NCBI GenBank assembly: GCA_964586175.1
Contig: CAZPGL010000014.1
Coordinates: forward strand, 1-48,318
Length of the DNA: 48,318 bases
Direction: 5' to 3'
Origin: CAZPGL01 sp964586175
GTDB lineage: Bacteria; Actinomycetota; Acidimicrobiia; Acidimicrobiales; MedAcidi-G1
The translations under genes were made by a program, and so were the position numbers. The notes beneath the pieces were generated by a model that did not search any database, was not told the origin of the DNA, and saw only the letters and a program-made list of their open reading frames with translations. Numbering within the stretch: position 1 is the stretch's first letter; every line of letters starts with the position of its first letter. Below are positions 47,218 through 48,318 of this stretch, piece by piece.

Positions 47218-48318
47218 ATGTTGAAGAAACTGATGGTCATTTTCGCTGCGTTGGCGATGGTGGCTTCGGCCTGTGGCTCGGACGGCGATGACGCGTCGTC
47301 GGAGCCCAGCGCGGACGTCACTACCACCGCCGCACCGGCTGAGACCACTGCTGCACCTGTCGAGAACACCAGTGACTCGTCGGATGCCATCAAGATTCCG
47401 ATCCACAACTGGTCTTCGCAGATCGCCGGCGCGTATGTGCTTGGCGCGATCCTCGAGTCCACCGGCAACTCGGTCGAGTACATCTCGGCTGACTCGACGC
47501 TGGTGTACACGTCGATGTGCGAAGGCGACATGGACATCGTCCACGAGGTCTGGCAGGGGGCCTTCGGCCCGGCCTTCGAGCCTCGGGTCGAAGAAGGCTG
47601 CGTCATCGACGCCGGCACCCACGACGCCCTGACCCGTGAGGAATGGTGGTACCCGTCCTACGTTGAGGACGTGTGCCCCGGCCTGCCCGACTGGGAGGCC
47701 CTCAACGACTGCTCCGATCTGTTCACCACCCCCGATTCGGGCGGCAAGGGCCGCTTCCTCGGTGGTCCGGCCGACTGGCTCAAGGGTGACCAGGAGCGCG
47801 TCGACGGTCTCGGCATGAACTTCATCGTCGAGAACGCCGGCACCGCCGGTGCCCTGTGGGCCGCGTTGGATGCCGCATCGGCCAACCAGGAGCCGATCGT
47901 CCTGTTCAACTGGACCCCGAACTTCGTGGACGCCGTGTACGACGGCAAGTTCATCGAGTTCCCCGAGTACCACGACGACTGCAAGACCGACGCCTCGTGG
48001 GGTCTGAACCCCGAGACCACGCATGACTGTGGAAACCCGGCAGCCGGGTACCTCAAGACCGGCGTGAACGTCGACTTCCCGGACAAGTGGCCGACCGCGT
48101 ACGCCACCGTCCAGAAGATCAACTTCACCAGCCCGGACCTCAACAACCTCGCCGCCTACATCGACATCGACGGCATGGAGCCCGAGGACGCCGCGGAGCG
48201 GTGGCTGGCCGAGAACTGCGACCGCTGGACCGGCTGGTCCGGCGCCGATGCCAGCGTCTGCCCCGCCGCCCCCGACGCCCCGGCTGAGGAGCCGGTGAGC
48301 GATACGCCTGGTGAGGGT
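47218..48318 (+). CDS. Glycine betaine/proline-type ABC substrate-binding lipoprotein (OpuAC/ProX), 3'-truncated by the window
   Basis: 367 codons are present and no stop is reached. A lipoprotein signal ends in ALAMVASAC (Cys19), followed by a Ser/Thr/Ala linker to ~55. The OpuAC fold then shows IKIPIHNWSSQIAGAYVLG, CEGDMDIVHEVWQGAF, EEWWYPSYVED and IVLFNWTPNFVDAVY. The Trp residues could build the aromatic cage used for quaternary ammonium ligands. The rest of the transporter should lie beyond the window. Start ATG 47218 with GAGGGGA 8-9 nt upstream. Confidence 0.9.
   Translation, partial: MLKKLMVIFAALAMVASACGSDGDDASSEPSADVTTTAAPAETTAAPVENTSDSSDAIKIPIHNWSSQIAGAYVLGAILESTGNSVEYISADSTLVYTSMCEGDMDIVHEVWQGAFGPAFEPRVEEGCVIDAGTHDALTREEWWYPSYVEDVCPGLPDWEALNDCSDLFTTPDSGGKGRFLGGPADWLKGDQERVDGLGMNFIVENAGTAGALWAALDAASANQEPIVLFNWTPNFVDAVYDGKFIEFPEYHDDCKTDASWGLNPETTHDCGNPAAGYLKTGVNVDFPDKWPTAYATVQKINFTSPDLNNLAAYIDIDGMEPEDAAERWLAENCDRWTGWSGADASVCPAAPDAPAEEPVSDTPGEG

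Overview
The window is GC-rich, gene-dense DNA from a high-GC Actinobacterium, most likely of the class Acidimicrobiia or a relative. That placement is an inference. It rests on base composition, frequent GTG starts, short -10 boxes of the form TAnnnT placed 6-9 nt before start codons (leaderless transcription), a men (menaquinone) cluster, an LLM/F420-type oxidoreductase and several acyl-CoA enzymes of actinobacterial type. There is no transposase, integrase, phage gene, rRNA or CRISPR array. The window starts inside an 18-bp tandem repeat and ends inside a glycine-betaine-type binding-protein gene.

Layout. 1-2322: tandem repeat, a polytopic membrane protein of unknown function, an Lrp/AsnC-like protein without a recognisable HTH and behind a leader with an intrinsic terminator, and a histidine phosphatase. 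2381-4686 (minus): gltX, a YdcF-like protein, tRNA-Gln(CTG) and tRNA-Glu(CTC) in one translation-related unit. 4752-13955: an acyl-CoA catabolic island with a TetR regulator, two CoA-transferases, a FadD-like ligase, a crotonase, a thiolase, an acyl-CoA dehydrogenase, a LMW phosphatase and a small conserved protein. Identical palindromic operators lie in front of tetR and the dehydrogenase gene. 14009-15879 (minus): an HSL-type hydrolase and a reductase-B-like gene with an in-frame UGA at a UxxC redox motif, followed at once by a SECIS-like hairpin, so it is probably a selenoprotein gene. 15979-21542: a double-MerR regulator heading menF-menD-menH-menC, all overlapping. 21576-25455 (minus): alkyl-sulfatase-like metallohydrolase, alpha/beta hydrolase, beta-class DNA methyltransferase. 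25592-30383: an unknown protein, a membrane-anchored TIM-barrel hydrolase, a Tat-type amidohydrolase and a CapA-family protein. 30512-33443: serC and, convergent to it, a swivel-domain (PEP-utilising) protein lacking an ATP-grasp domain. 33491-41188: a branched-chain-amino-acid-type ABC system packed into three genes (LivH-LivM fusion, MFS-LivF-LivG fusion, anchored binding protein) followed by a PhyH dioxygenase. 41185-48318: D-aminoacylase-type amidohydrolase, LLM oxidoreductase, GYD protein, nitroreductase, LysM lipoprotein, aldo/keto reductase and the truncated OpuAC-type lipoprotein.

Most notable are the probable selenoprotein, the MFS-ABC-ABC fusion that condenses a Liv system, the paired TetR operators that also carry the stop codon of the preceding gene, the double-MerR/men operon, the widespread leaderless promoter signature, and a split-dikinase-like swivel protein. 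No intergenic stretch exceeds 300 bases.
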